Positions 10,077-18,809 of a DNA stretch of 64,000 bases are shown here, piece after piece. This DNA is from Myroides profundi (GTDB lineage Bacteria > Bacteroidota > Bacteroidia > Flavobacteriales > Flavobacteriaceae): contig NZ_CP010817.1 in NCBI RefSeq assembly GCF_000833025.1, forward strand, positions 2,976,001 through 3,040,000. The letters run 5' to 3'. Under the pieces are notes generated by a model. That model made no database searches. It saw nothing but the letters and a program-made list of their open reading frames with translations, and had not been told where the DNA came from. The translations under genes and the position numbers were made by a program. Every line of letters starts with the position of its first letter. The first letter of the stretch is position 1.

Positions 10077-10808
10077 ATGATTTCAACAAAATTAGGTAGC
10101 CTAACAGCTATCTTTCTCTCAATGTTTAGCATGAGTCTCCATGCGCAAACTGAACAAAAAGAAAACCGATTCAAAGTAGGAGTTGATTTAGGGTATACTA
10201 ACACTTCATTAAATGCTAATATTTCGAATCTAGTAGACTCTAAGTATAATTCTCGTGGAGGTTTTGGGGTTAATATTTCTGCAGAAATGGCCGTATGGAA
10301 GAATATATTTGTCTCTACAGGAGTTTCATATTTGCAAAGAAATTACGAATTTGAAAGAACAGGTAGTCGCGAAGGATGGTATTCTAAGTATAGTAATGAT
10401 TTTATATCAGTCCCCTTATTAGTTGGTGGATACTTAATTAACAATCCATATAATACGAATGGGGTTTGGGTTAAAGCTGCAGGAGGTATCTATACCGAAT
10501 ATTGGGCAAAAATGAAAACTAAAGGACAGTATCCTGTTTTTTCTGAGTTACAGCCTGATGGTTCATTTAATTATACAACAGTTTCTGAAAACTATGATTT
10601 TAAGAAGAATGAAAATCAGTTACGCAGGTTATCAATGGGATTACAAGGGCAGGTTCAAGTTGGTTATGCGATAGATAAAATAGACGTCTACCTAGGCTAT
10701 AATTATCTTTATGGTCTTACAGAGACTTATAAATACGATAGTCCAGGGAACAAAAAGAATACTAGAGATTCGCACATGATTTCTATAGGAGCTGCTTATA
10801 AATTTTAA
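10077..10808 (+). CDS. Outer-membrane beta-barrel protein (PorT-like)
   Basis: A 243-residue protein with a signal peptide ending in LHAQ (about residue 24). Alternating hydrophobic/polar strands follow, rich in Tyr, Gly and Asn (for example FKVGVDLGYTNTS, GGFGVNISAEMAVW, NIFVSTGVSYLQRNYEF, VQVGYAIDKIDVYLGYNYLYG), and the chain ends in HMISIGAAYKF. A terminal aromatic after a beta strand is the classic outer-membrane barrel ending. The size suits an 8-strand barrel of the PorT/OmpW-like type. It is transcribed 14 nt ahead of the S41 peptidase lipoprotein, so the two probably form one unit and may act together at the outer membrane; that link is inference. No clear -7 box is visible upstream. 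Confidence 0.75.
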   Translation: MISTKLGSLTAIFLSMFSMSLHAQTEQKENRFKVGVDLGYTNTSLNANISNLVDSKYNSRGGFGVNISAEMAVWKNIFVSTGVSYLQRNYEFERTGSREGWYSKYSNDFISVPLLVGGYLINNPYNTNGVWVKAAGGIYTEYWAKMKTKGQYPVFSELQPDGSFNYTTVSENYDFKKNENQLRRLSMGLQGQVQVGYAIDKIDVYLGYNYLYGLTETYKYDSPGNKKNTRDSHMISIGAAYKF

Positions 10809-10822
10809 TAAAATTACACACG

Positions 10823-12502
10823 ATGAAAAGAGTAAAACATAAAATAACAATACTTGGTTTATCTATATTATCACTATCTTCTCTAACAGTTTTGAACTCT
10901 TGTTCTGCTGATGATATCACAATTACTGATCCGAGAAGATTTACTGCAGAGGATGTAAAATCTTATGCCGATTTATTTGAAGTTTTTTGGAAAACAATGG
11001 ATCAGCAGTATAATTATTTCTATGAGCAAAAGGAACAAGGAGGTTTAGACTGGGATGGGATATATAAGACATATTATCCTAAATTCGCCGCTCTACAAAC
11101 TTATGGTAGACCTAATGAGGATGATGGCCAAATACATGAGGATTACTTAACTGCTTCTCAGTACTTCAAAGAGATTATGCACCCATTAATTGATCGCCAT
11201 TTTTCTGTAAAGATTCAATTTCCTGCCACTAGTAAAAATATTATTAGAACCGCTACCTTTTATGGAGGAATGCTAGATGAAGAAATTCCTAATGTATATC
11301 CATTTGCACAGAAGTATGGCTATATGGAAGATAGAGTGAATAGTGATGCTTTTAAATCTATTGCAGGTACATTTGGTATCCTTGCAGGTAATCTAAATAC
11401 TAATCCAGATATCTATTATTTGTCTTTTAGTCAATTTGCAGTAACTAATAATTTGAAGATTACATTAGCGAATAATTATTTAAATCCTGGAAAAGGAAAT
11501 GCATTGTTATTGACAGAAAGTATCTTAGAAGCTTCTAAAGAATTAAAGGGTATTAAAAATGCTAATATGCGTAATGCTATTAAAAATGTAACTTTTAATA
11601 TATTAAAAGATTATAATACATATTCTGATTCTAAAGCGTATAAAGCATTCATGGAAGAAGTGACTAAGTTTAATCAGACTGAAGTCGTGAGTAATGAATT
11701 TATGTTATCAGCTCAGAATGCGTTAAGAGCATATAATGCTTTACCTAAATATACTACAATCACTCCATACGGAGCTTTGTATAATGCAGAGACAGCAGAC
11801 TATATAAATTTATTTGTTGGCCTTTTTGATAACCACGTTAAATATGGATATAATTTCCCTGAATTAACAGGTGCTTTAACTCAAGTTTTAACTAGAGGAG
11901 AGTTTTATCAGAAGTTCTTAAACCCATTACATACTGGAGAAATTAAGAAAATAATAATAGATTTACGTTCTAATGGTGGTGGAGCTGTTGTAGATGCACG
12001 TTTCATTTCAGATCGTTTTATTACTAAAAATGCTGTATTTGCTTACCAAAGAACAAGAGAAGGGAATGGTAGATTTAATTATACTCCATGGGTAGAGGCT
12101 AAGACTAAACCACATAATTTTGGAATTCCAGCTAATATTCCTATTGCTGTTTTAACAGATAAAGGTAGTGCAAGTATGTCTGAGATTACTACACTAATGC
12201 TGAAGTCACAAGGAAATCATGTAGTGAGTATAGGAGACTATAGCGCTGGAGCAACAGCAGGATTAGGTGCTGTAGATGATTTCAATGGAGGTACTAGAGA
12301 CGAGATTGCAGGAGGTAAATTAACATTCTATATGCCATTATTAGCTATGAAAGATGCTGAAGGTGTGGTAGTAGAAGGAGTCGGTGTAAAACCAAATATT
12401 TATGTAACTCCTCCAACAGATAGTGAAGTAGCACAAATGACTTCACCTACTTTTGTAGATAGAGTTTTAAATGAAGCAATTAATTATTTAAATTCTAAAT
12501 AG
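10823..12502 (+). CDS. S41-family peptidase lipoprotein
   Basis: A 559-residue protein with a lipoprotein signal (SLTVLNSCSADD, lipobox Cys about residue 27). An N-terminal helical region starting FTAEDVKSYADLFEVFWKTMDQQYNYF is the three-helix bundle that precedes the tail-specific protease domain in many Bacteroidota S41 enzymes. The protease core follows: IIIDLRSNGGG (about 375), then AVLTDKGSASMSEITTLMLKS with the nucleophile Ser in G-S-A-S-M-S-E (about 448), and GDYSAGATAG. No PDZ domain is obvious between the two parts. It would be anchored in the outer membrane and cut peptides in the periplasm or outside. It is co-transcribed with the barrel gene and ends in a strong terminator at 12527. 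Confidence 0.88.
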   Translation: MKRVKHKITILGLSILSLSSLTVLNSCSADDITITDPRRFTAEDVKSYADLFEVFWKTMDQQYNYFYEQKEQGGLDWDGIYKTYYPKFAALQTYGRPNEDDGQIHEDYLTASQYFKEIMHPLIDRHFSVKIQFPATSKNIIRTATFYGGMLDEEIPNVYPFAQKYGYMEDRVNSDAFKSIAGTFGILAGNLNTNPDIYYLSFSQFAVTNNLKITLANNYLNPGKGNALLLTESILEASKELKGIKNANMRNAIKNVTFNILKDYNTYSDSKAYKAFMEEVTKFNQTEVVSNEFMLSAQNALRAYNALPKYTTITPYGALYNAETADYINLFVGLFDNHVKYGYNFPELTGALTQVLTRGEFYQKFLNPLHTGEIKKIIIDLRSNGGGAVVDARFISDRFITKNAVFAYQRTREGNGRFNYTPWVEAKTKPHNFGIPANIPIAVLTDKGSASMSEITTLMLKSQGNHVVSIGDYSAGATAGLGAVDDFNGGTRDEIAGGKLTFYMPLLAMKDAEGVVVEGVGVKPNIYVTPPTDSEVAQMTSPTFVDRVLNEAINYLNSK

Positions 12503-12526
12503 TTAACCTTTTTCAAATAAATATAT

Positions 12527-12562
12527 GCCCCAAAAAAGTGTTTAACTTTTTGGGGCTTTTTT
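12527..12562 (+). terminator. Terminator of the barrel-S41 peptidase operon
   Basis: Ten-bp perfect stem GCCCCAAAAA (12527-12536) / TTTTTGGGGC (12547-12556) followed by T6, 25 bp past the S41 stop. Confidence 0.92.
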
Positions 12563-12729
12563 ATGAATATAAATAAGCATATTACTATAACCTAAATCTA
12601 TAATCAGTAGAGGTAGCTTGCTTTACAAGTTTGTCGAAACAGTAGTAATGCTGAAGTCATTGCTAAAGTTCTTTATATAGTTTATGTTTTTCTCTTTAGT
12701 GGTGTAGTGGATTCTAAAATTTTTAAAAC

Positions 12730-12737
12730 TACCTTTG
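12730..12737 (+). promoter_or_regulatory. -7 box directly before the helicase start
   Basis: TACCTTTG fits TAnnTTTG and ends only 4 nt before the ATG at 12742. If used, transcription would begin at or within a few bases of the start codon, giving a leaderless or nearly leaderless mRNA. No clear -33 TTG is seen at the usual distance, so confidence is modest. Confidence 0.45.
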
Positions 12738-12741
12738 CTCC

Positions 12742-14052
12742 ATGAATAAAGCAGAGATACTTAAAAACTTAAATATTGAGGCATTAAATGAAATGCAAAC
12801 CAAAGCATTTAGTGCAGCTCAGAAGAACCCAAATATTATCCTTCTTTCCCCTACAGGATCAGGTAAGACCGTTGCATTCTTAATGCCTTTGTTAGAACGA
12901 TTAGACCCTGCTATCAGAGGAGTACAGGCAGTTATACTAGTGCCGACTAGAGAACTTGCTCTACAGATAGAGACTGTATTTAAGAAGATGGGAACACCTT
13001 TTAAGATTAACTCTTGTTATGGAGGGCATTCTACTAAAACAGAAATAAAGAATTTTAGCACACCACCAGCAGTATTAGTAGGTACACCAGGTCGAGTGGC
13101 TTTTCACATAGAAGAGTTTTCTTTTAACACAGAGACCGTGACTAGCTATGTAGTAGATGAGTTTGATAAAGCTCTAGAGATGGGCTTCCAGACTGATATG
13201 GATTATATCATCAATTCGTTTGATAATATCTCTTTCAGAATGCTTACATCAGCTACTGCTTTAAAGAAGATTCCTGAGTTTACTGGTATAGTAGATCCTG
13301 AGCGTATTCATTTCTTAAAGAAAACAGAAGTAATACCAGACCTAACTTTTAGTCAAGTTATTTCTACTGCAGAAGAGAAGTTAGAGACTGTGATTAAGCT
13401 TATCGGTAAGATAGGTAAGGACACTATTCTTATCTTCTGTAATCACCGTGATGCTGTAGCTCGTATTAGTGAGACATTGACTAAAAAAGGAGTTGCTAAC
13501 AGTGCTTTTCACGGAGGAATGTTACAAGAAGATAGAGAACGTGCTATCATGAAGTTTAGAAATAAGAGTGCACATATCCTTATCGCAACAGACTTAGCTG
13601 CTAGAGGACTTGATATTCCTGAGATTGGTCATGTGATTCACTACCAGATACCACAGAAAGAAGATGCTTTTATTCATAGAAATGGACGTACTGCACGTAT
13701 GAAGGCGTCAGGTAAAGCTTATGTGATGATCACCAAAGAGGAAAATATTGAATTCATCAACCCTGATATGCCGATAGAAGACCTTGATGGAAGCTATACT
13801 ATCGACAATAAAACAGATTTTAAAACAATCTATATCAGTGCTGGTAAAAAAGATAAAATCAACAAAGGGGATATAGTAGGTTATTTAATCAAGACAGGAG
13901 GCTTGACCAAAGAGGATATAGGAGTGATAGATGTACGAGATACACAGGCTTTCGTAGCAGTGAATACAAAGAAAGTTAAGGCTCTACTGACTGCACTAGT
14001 AGATACAAGACTTAAAAATAAGAGAGTAAAGATAGAGATAGCTAGAGACTAA
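12742..14052 (+). CDS. DEAD-box ATP-dependent RNA helicase, DbpA-like
   Basis: A 436-residue SF2 RNA helicase. Motifs appear in order: Q-motif region with MNEMQ-like text; motif I SPTGSGKT (about residue 36-43); Ia PTRELALQ; Ib TPGR; motif II V-D-E-F-D, where DEFD replaces DEAD; motif III SAT; motif IV IFCNHRDA; motif V ATDLAARGLDIPEI; motif VI HRNGRTARM. The last 75 residues (KTIYISAGKKDKINKGDIVGYLIK...) match the DbpA RNA-binding domain that anchors E. coli DbpA to 23S rRNA hairpin 92, so a role in 50S subunit assembly is likely. The unusual second motif keeps both catalytic acids (D and E), so activity is expected. It stands alone between terminators at 12527 and 14073. Confidence 0.9.
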   Translation: MNKAEILKNLNIEALNEMQTKAFSAAQKNPNIILLSPTGSGKTVAFLMPLLERLDPAIRGVQAVILVPTRELALQIETVFKKMGTPFKINSCYGGHSTKTEIKNFSTPPAVLVGTPGRVAFHIEEFSFNTETVTSYVVDEFDKALEMGFQTDMDYIINSFDNISFRMLTSATALKKIPEFTGIVDPERIHFLKKTEVIPDLTFSQVISTAEEKLETVIKLIGKIGKDTILIFCNHRDAVARISETLTKKGVANSAFHGGMLQEDRERAIMKFRNKSAHILIATDLAARGLDIPEIGHVIHYQIPQKEDAFIHRNGRTARMKASGKAYVMITKEENIEFINPDMPIEDLDGSYTIDNKTDFKTIYISAGKKDKINKGDIVGYLIKTGGLTKEDIGVIDVRDTQAFVAVNTKKVKALLTALVDTRLKNKRVKIEIARD

Positions 14053-14072
14053 TTTAGCTAATATATACAATG

Positions 14073-14107
14073 AAAGCCTTGGTATATATCTTGTATCAAG
14101 GCTTTTC
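14073..14107. terminator. Bidirectional terminator between helicase and dnaE
   Basis: Nine-bp stem AAAGCCTTG (14073-14081) / CAAGGCTTT (14097-14105) with A/T tracts on both sides, placed between the convergent helicase and polymerase genes. Confidence 0.8.
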
Positions 14108-17100
14108 TTATTTAAACTTCATTCTATGACGCGGTAGATTAATTTCAGACGCTTTAGGATAAGGCTGGCGATGAGTAAGACTCACATCTTCTTTTACCTT
14201 TGATGCTGTAGTCTGATGGTGTTCATCCTCATAGTGATAACGAGGGTCAGTCATAAAAGGCAATCTTGCCATTTTTAGAATCTGTACATTGGGAAAGTGA
14301 TATTCTACCTCCACCGTTCCTAATAACAAATAACAACCACCCCCTACGAAAGGATATTCCTCTAAACTATCAGGGAAGTGTACAGTGTCAAAATAATGTC
14401 CATTTGCGTCTATCCAAGTACCGAAGTACATACTCCCTTTAGAAGTAGGTACGTGCTTACGAGCAATTAAGTAACCGAGCATTCTTACTGTTTTCTTATG
14501 ATGGTGTAGTAAGTCACAGACCATTACATCTCCTCTAAACTTCGTTTTTAATAAATCAAAAGGCATACAAGAAATAGGAAAGCCCAACAACTCTAACTCA
14601 TCAAATGCGTCTTCATATACAGAGCGCGTTAAGGTCGGAAAGGTGTATTCCTGTATAGGTTCTTGTAATAAAGTAAGTGTAGGAGTTGGCTCCTTTTTAC
14701 TCAACAGTAGTTTTGCCTGAATCAATAACTCATTCTTTTGTTTGCCAAAGGATTGAAAAGCACCGATGAATATTAACTTCTGTAAAGAGTCCATCGCTAT
14801 AGAAATACGCTGTATAAAGTCATAGAGAGATTCATATCTACCACTGACTTTTCTCTCTTTTAAAATAGCTTTAAGCAACTCTATATTTAATCCCTCTATA
14901 AGTTTTAACCCTAAGAATAGCTCTTTACCTATTAAAGTAGTTTGTAATTCACTAGAGTTAATACAAGGAGGCAATACATGAGCACCTGACATCGCTGCTT
15001 CGTGTATATAAACTTCTGTGCGATAGAACCCTCCTTCATTATTGATAACCGCAGTGATAAATTCTAATGGGTAATAGGTTTTAAGATATAGACTTTGATA
15101 ACTCTCTATGGCATAAGAAGCAGAGTGGGCTTTACAAAAAGAATACCCTGCGAATGACTCTATCTGCCTGTATATTTCTTCACTAAGTGCTCTAGGATGT
15201 CCTTTAAGATCACAATGCTCGAAGAACCTATCTTTCACAGCCTGTAACCCTGCTAGAGAACGGCTTTTACCACTCATCGCCCTGCGCAGAATATCTCCAT
15301 CAGCCGCAGGTAGTCCGCCGTAGTGTAACGCTATTTTGATCACATCTTCTTGATAGACCATGATGCCATAGGTTTCGCCTAATTGTTCTTTAAATACAGG
15401 ATGAAAGTATTCAAATTGATTAGGGTGGTTATGGCGATAGATATATTCTTGCATCATCCCACTCTGTGCTACCCCAGGGCGTATAATAGAAGAAGCTGCT
15501 ACTAGTATTTTGTAATTATCACATTGTAATCTTCTTAATAATCCACGCATAGCAGGGCTTTCTATATAAAAACAGCCAATCGTATTACCTATTTTTAACT
15601 GTTGGTTACACAGCTCTTCATCTTTAGATAAAGCAATATTTCGAATATCAACTTCTATTCCTTGATTCTGAAGAATGAGTTTAGTAGCTTCATCTATATG
15701 ACCTATGCCTCGTTGGCTAAGGATATCAAATTTATCAAAACCAATATCTTCAGCAGTATGCATATCAAACTGTACCACAGGAAATCCCTTAGGTGGAAAG
15801 TCTAATGCAGTATAGCGAGTAATAGGATCCTCCGAAATCAAAATACCACAAGCATGCATTGTACGCTGATTAGGAAAACCTTCTAACAGTTGACCATATT
15901 GATGGATTAGAAGCACGATACTGTTCGCTTCATGATCTTCTATAGGATTACGCGTTAGCGTGTCTAATTCGCTCTTAGATAGCCCGTACACTTTCCCTAT
16001 TTCTCTAATAATAGAGCGATATTTAAAAGTAGATACTGCACCACAGAACGCCACGTGCTCTTTTCCATATCGCGTAAAGATGTATTGAAGGATATCATCC
16101 CGTTGATTCCAAGACCAATCAATATCAAAATCAGGAGGAGACTTTCTATTCTGATTTAAAAAGCGCTCGAAGTACAAGTCTAACTCTAAAGGACATACAT
16201 TAGTAATGCCAAGACAATAGCCCACTATACTATTGGCACCACTACCCCGCCCGATATGCATATAGCCTTGACTATTGCTATACTGAATAATGTCCCAGGT
16301 AATCAGAAAATACCCCTCAAAGTTAAGTTGGTCTATTACACTGAGTTCTTTAGCTAATCGTTCTTGGGCAAAAGTATGATCTTCTCCATATATTTTGACC
16401 ATCCCTTCATAGGCTAGTTGTTTTAATAAATTCAAGTCACTAACCTTATCTTCAGTATAGTGTTTTTTATTTCTAGGAACTTTAAAAGAAAAAGAATAAT
16501 TGCACTCACTCATTAGTCTTTGAGTGTTCTCTATCAGCTCAGGATAGTCTTTAAAATCTGCTATGATTTGTTCTTCAGATTTAAAACTATCTTGAGGAGA
16601 AGCGCAGTCTTTCTCCGTTAATTTAGAGAGTAGAGTATTCTTATCTATTGCACGTAGGATACAGTGTAGTTTATATTCTTCTTCATTCAAGTGATTGACT
16701 GTATGAAGAACAACTAGCTTATCCATTAATGATCTCCACTTCTCTGCATAGAGTAGAGAAAGTTGATTATTTTGTACTCCGATATATTCCCATTCTTTTA
16801 GAGTAGGAACCACAGTTGAGAATGGATAAATCACAAAACAGTTTTGAAAGTCTGGAGCAATAGACGATACTGTAATAATCCCTTCATTTATATCCGTCAA
16901 GAACTGACCTATTTCACTAAAGCCTTCTTGGTTTTTAGCAATGAGAATATAGTGTAATACATCCTCAGTTCTGATTTCAGTCCCTACTATTGGTTTGATA
17001 GCTGCCTCTTTACAAGCTGTAATAAACTCATATACACCACTTAGATTATTGATATCAGTCAGCGCCATTGTACTAATATGATATTGCTTACCTAGTTGTA

Positions 17101-17164
17101 CAAGACGCTGTATAGGAATAGTCCCATAACGCAAGCTATAATATGAATGACAGTTTAAGAGCAT
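14108..17164 (-). CDS. dnaE: DNA polymerase III alpha subunit, short DnaE type
   Basis: A 1018-residue C-family DNA polymerase. The N-terminus is a PHP domain (LLNCHSYYSLRYGTIPIQRL...ALTDINNLSGVYEF). The polymerase core includes GRGSGANSIVGYCLGIT (palm), PPDFDIDWSWNQRDDIL with the metal-binding Asp residues, and TMHACGILIS. The C-terminal part carries the helix-hairpin-helix and OB regions (LGFPISCMPFDLL, VRMLGYLIARKHVPTSKGSMYFGTW). It is shorter than replicative DnaE and lies beside a Y-family polymerase and an S24 repressor, so it is best read as the error-prone DnaE2/ImuC-like enzyme for damage-induced mutagenesis rather than the replicase; that is inference from length and context. It is separated from dinB by 400 bp of repeats, so it may have its own promoter. 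Confidence 0.88.
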   Translation of the reverse strand: MLLNCHSYYSLRYGTIPIQRLVQLGKQYHISTMALTDINNLSGVYEFITACKEAAIKPIVGTEIRTEDVLHYILIAKNQEGFSEIGQFLTDINEGIITVSSIAPDFQNCFVIYPFSTVVPTLKEWEYIGVQNNQLSLLYAEKWRSLMDKLVVLHTVNHLNEEEYKLHCILRAIDKNTLLSKLTEKDCASPQDSFKSEEQIIADFKDYPELIENTQRLMSECNYSFSFKVPRNKKHYTEDKVSDLNLLKQLAYEGMVKIYGEDHTFAQERLAKELSVIDQLNFEGYFLITWDIIQYSNSQGYMHIGRGSGANSIVGYCLGITNVCPLELDLYFERFLNQNRKSPPDFDIDWSWNQRDDILQYIFTRYGKEHVAFCGAVSTFKYRSIIREIGKVYGLSKSELDTLTRNPIEDHEANSIVLLIHQYGQLLEGFPNQRTMHACGILISEDPITRYTALDFPPKGFPVVQFDMHTAEDIGFDKFDILSQRGIGHIDEATKLILQNQGIEVDIRNIALSKDEELCNQQLKIGNTIGCFYIESPAMRGLLRRLQCDNYKILVAASSIIRPGVAQSGMMQEYIYRHNHPNQFEYFHPVFKEQLGETYGIMVYQEDVIKIALHYGGLPAADGDILRRAMSGKSRSLAGLQAVKDRFFEHCDLKGHPRALSEEIYRQIESFAGYSFCKAHSASYAIESYQSLYLKTYYPLEFITAVINNEGGFYRTEVYIHEAAMSGAHVLPPCINSSELQTTLIGKELFLGLKLIEGLNIELLKAILKERKVSGRYESLYDFIQRISIAMDSLQKLIFIGAFQSFGKQKNELLIQAKLLLSKKEPTPTLTLLQEPIQEYTFPTLTRSVYEDAFDELELLGFPISCMPFDLLKTKFRGDVMVCDLLHHHKKTVRMLGYLIARKHVPTSKGSMYFGTWIDANGHYFDTVHFPDSLEEYPFVGGGCYLLLGTVEVEYHFPNVQILKMARLPFMTDPRYHYEDEHHQTTASKVKEDVSLTHRQPYPKASEINLPRHRMKFK

Positions 17165-17567
17165 TTTTGTTTTTTTGTGATTTTGGGATGTTGTGATTTT
17201 GGGATGTCGTGAAACCGTTTAGTCTATCATATCATCTAAATACATTATAGCGAAGCCAACATTCCTAATTCCTAATAATCGTCCCTACGGTTGTGTGCTG
17301 ATAGAACGTGATATACATACTAAATGACGTAGCCAAAAATTCCTAATTCTTAATATACGTCCCTACGATTGTGTGCTGATAGAACGTGATATATATTGTG
17401 GTTACGTTGTCAGACGTATGTAATACGTCCCTACGGTTGGATGTCGACAGAACGTGATATACATTACGGTTACGTTGTCCAGAATGTGATATGCATACTA
17501 AATGGCGTAGCCAAAAATTCCTAATTCTTAATTCCTAATTTCTAATTCTTAATTCCCAAAAGGGGCT
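17165..17567. repeat. Intergenic repeat array between dnaE and dinB
   Basis: Three to four diverged copies of a unit of about 70-80 bp. Each opens CGTCCCTACGGTTG or close to it (17279, 17358, 17426), continues TGATAGAACGTGATATA, and two copies run on through CTAAATGACGTAGCCAAAAA and ATTCCTAATTCTTAAT. A partial fourth copy starts near 17481 with AGAATGTGATATGCATACTA. At 17176-17207 a 16-bp unit TGTGATTTTGGGATGT is tandemly repeated twice. No ORF is seen. Any dnaE promoter must lie here. Confidence 0.75.
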
Positions 17568-18725
17568 TCACTCTTTCTTCATTTTCAAGAAAGCACCAGA
17601 ACACCTTACTACAGCATCTACACCATAGCGTTTCTTCATTCTATCCATTGCCTGATAGAGCGCCATCATCTCTTCTGTATCTTCGAATAAGTTCATTTGA
17701 TATGTCCCTCGTACCAATCCGCTAAACTGAACACCTATAAGGCGAAGGCGCATTCTTCTTTGAAATACTTTATCAAATAACTCATGTACTAGTTTAATAA
17801 GTGTATGATCTGCTGATGTATAAGCTATCCGAGTTTGTTTAGTTTCTGTATCAAAGTTCGTATAGCGTATTTTGACAGTAATGATAGAAGTAAGCCATTC
17901 TTCAGAACGCAACTGATAAGCCAGCTTCTCCACCATACCTGTAAAGATAGATTTGAGCATAGGGATGTCTATGGTATCTTGGTCAAAAGTGTGTTCAGAC
18001 GAAATAGACTTTCGCTCTCTATAGGGTTCTACAGGAGTAAGGTCAATACCATTAGCTTTTTTCCATAAGTCTATACCATTTTTACCCAATAACTTATGGA
18101 GTATTTGATGTGGCATTTCAGATAATGTCTGTATATTCCGAATACCAATGCGAGAAAGTAGCGTATAGCTAACTTCTCCTAACATAGGGATTTTGCGAAT
18201 AGACAACGGATTGAGAAAGGGCTGTACCTCAGGCGCTGTAATATTGAGAGCCCCTTTAGGCTTAGCCTCTCCTGTCCCTATTTTAGAGACCGTTTTATTA
18301 ATAGATAAAGCATAACTTAGAGGTAATCCAGATTCGTGTTGTATCGTTTGTGTCAATTCTTTAATCCAAAGTGCTGACCCAAAGAATTTGTCCATTCCTG
18401 TTAGATCTAGGTAGAACTCATCTATACTCGCCTTTTCCATAACGGGGGCCTTCTCTGTAATAATATCCGTAACGAGATGAGACATCTTAGAGTATAACTG
18501 CATATCTCCTTTTCGGACGATGGCTTGTGGACATAGACGAGTAGCCATACGAATAGGCATGGCAGACCTCACCCCGAATTGCCTTGCTTCATAAGAACAA
18601 CTAGAGACGACTCCGCGATCTCCTCCACCGATAATGACAGGTAGCCCATTTAGAGAAGAATCTACTAAACGCTCACAAGACACAAAGAAAGTATCTAAAT
18701 CTAAATGTGCAATCGCCCTTTCCAT
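17568..18725 (-). CDS. dinB: Y-family DNA polymerase IV
   Basis: Translesion polymerase of the DinB/UmuC family, 385 residues from the chosen start. The first catalytic motif is AHLDLDTFFVSCERL right at the N-terminus, and the second is ASIDEFYLDLTG with the Asp-Glu pair, so unlike ImuB proteins it should be active. YSKMSHLVTDI, GIRNIQTLSEMP (HhH) and the little-finger domain follow. A longer frame opens at 18809, but its first 28 residues are not family-like and would overlap the repressor's operator region; the ATG at 18725 gives the usual M-x-R-A-I-A-H-L-D-L-D start. It is divergent from the S24 repressor, with two dyads in the gap, and lies upstream of dnaE on the same strand. Together they form a mutasome-like locus. 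Confidence 0.92.
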   Translation of the reverse strand: MERAIAHLDLDTFFVSCERLVDSSLNGLPVIIGGGDRGVVSSCSYEARQFGVRSAMPIRMATRLCPQAIVRKGDMQLYSKMSHLVTDIITEKAPVMEKASIDEFYLDLTGMDKFFGSALWIKELTQTIQHESGLPLSYALSINKTVSKIGTGEAKPKGALNITAPEVQPFLNPLSIRKIPMLGEVSYTLLSRIGIRNIQTLSEMPHQILHKLLGKNGIDLWKKANGIDLTPVEPYRERKSISSEHTFDQDTIDIPMLKSIFTGMVEKLAYQLRSEEWLTSIITVKIRYTNFDTETKQTRIAYTSADHTLIKLVHELFDKVFQRRMRLRLIGVQFSGLVRGTYQMNLFEDTEEMMALYQAMDRMKKRYGVDAVVRCSGAFLKMKKE

Positions 18726-18765
18726 AATAGAAATAATTAAAAAATCTTTCACGAAATTACTATCT

Positions 18766-18781
18766 ATATTAGCAATAATAT
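18766..18781. promoter_or_regulatory. Candidate operator dyad 1 between dinB and S24 repressor
   Basis: Perfect inverted repeat ATATTA-GCAA-TAATAT, 41 bp upstream of the dinB start and just before the -7 box of the repressor. It is a plausible binding site for the LexA-like repressor encoded next to it. Confidence 0.5.
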
Positions 18782-18782
18782 G

Positions 18783-18790
18783 TATATTTG
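18783..18790 (+). promoter_or_regulatory. -7 box for the S24 repressor gene
   Basis: TATATTTG fits TAnnTTTG, 19 nt upstream of the ATG at 18810, and lies between two dyads (18766-18781 and 18792-18808). Confidence 0.55.
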
Positions 18791-18791
18791 A

Positions 18792-18808
18792 TGCTATAAA
18801 TAATAGCA
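18792..18808. promoter_or_regulatory. Candidate operator dyad 2 overlapping the repressor leader
   Basis: Perfect dyad TGCTAT-N5-ATAGCA ending one base before the ATG at 18810. Its position between the -7 box and the start codon suits autorepression. Confidence 0.55.
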
Positions 18809-18809
18809 A

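Noticed and set aside
17165..17567. CRISPR array
   Set aside because: The repeats are 70-80 bp, diverged and adjacent without uniform spacers, and no cas gene is in the window.
18726..18809. N-terminal extension of DinB to 18809
   Set aside because: The 28 residues are not family-like and would place the coding start inside the shared operator region.
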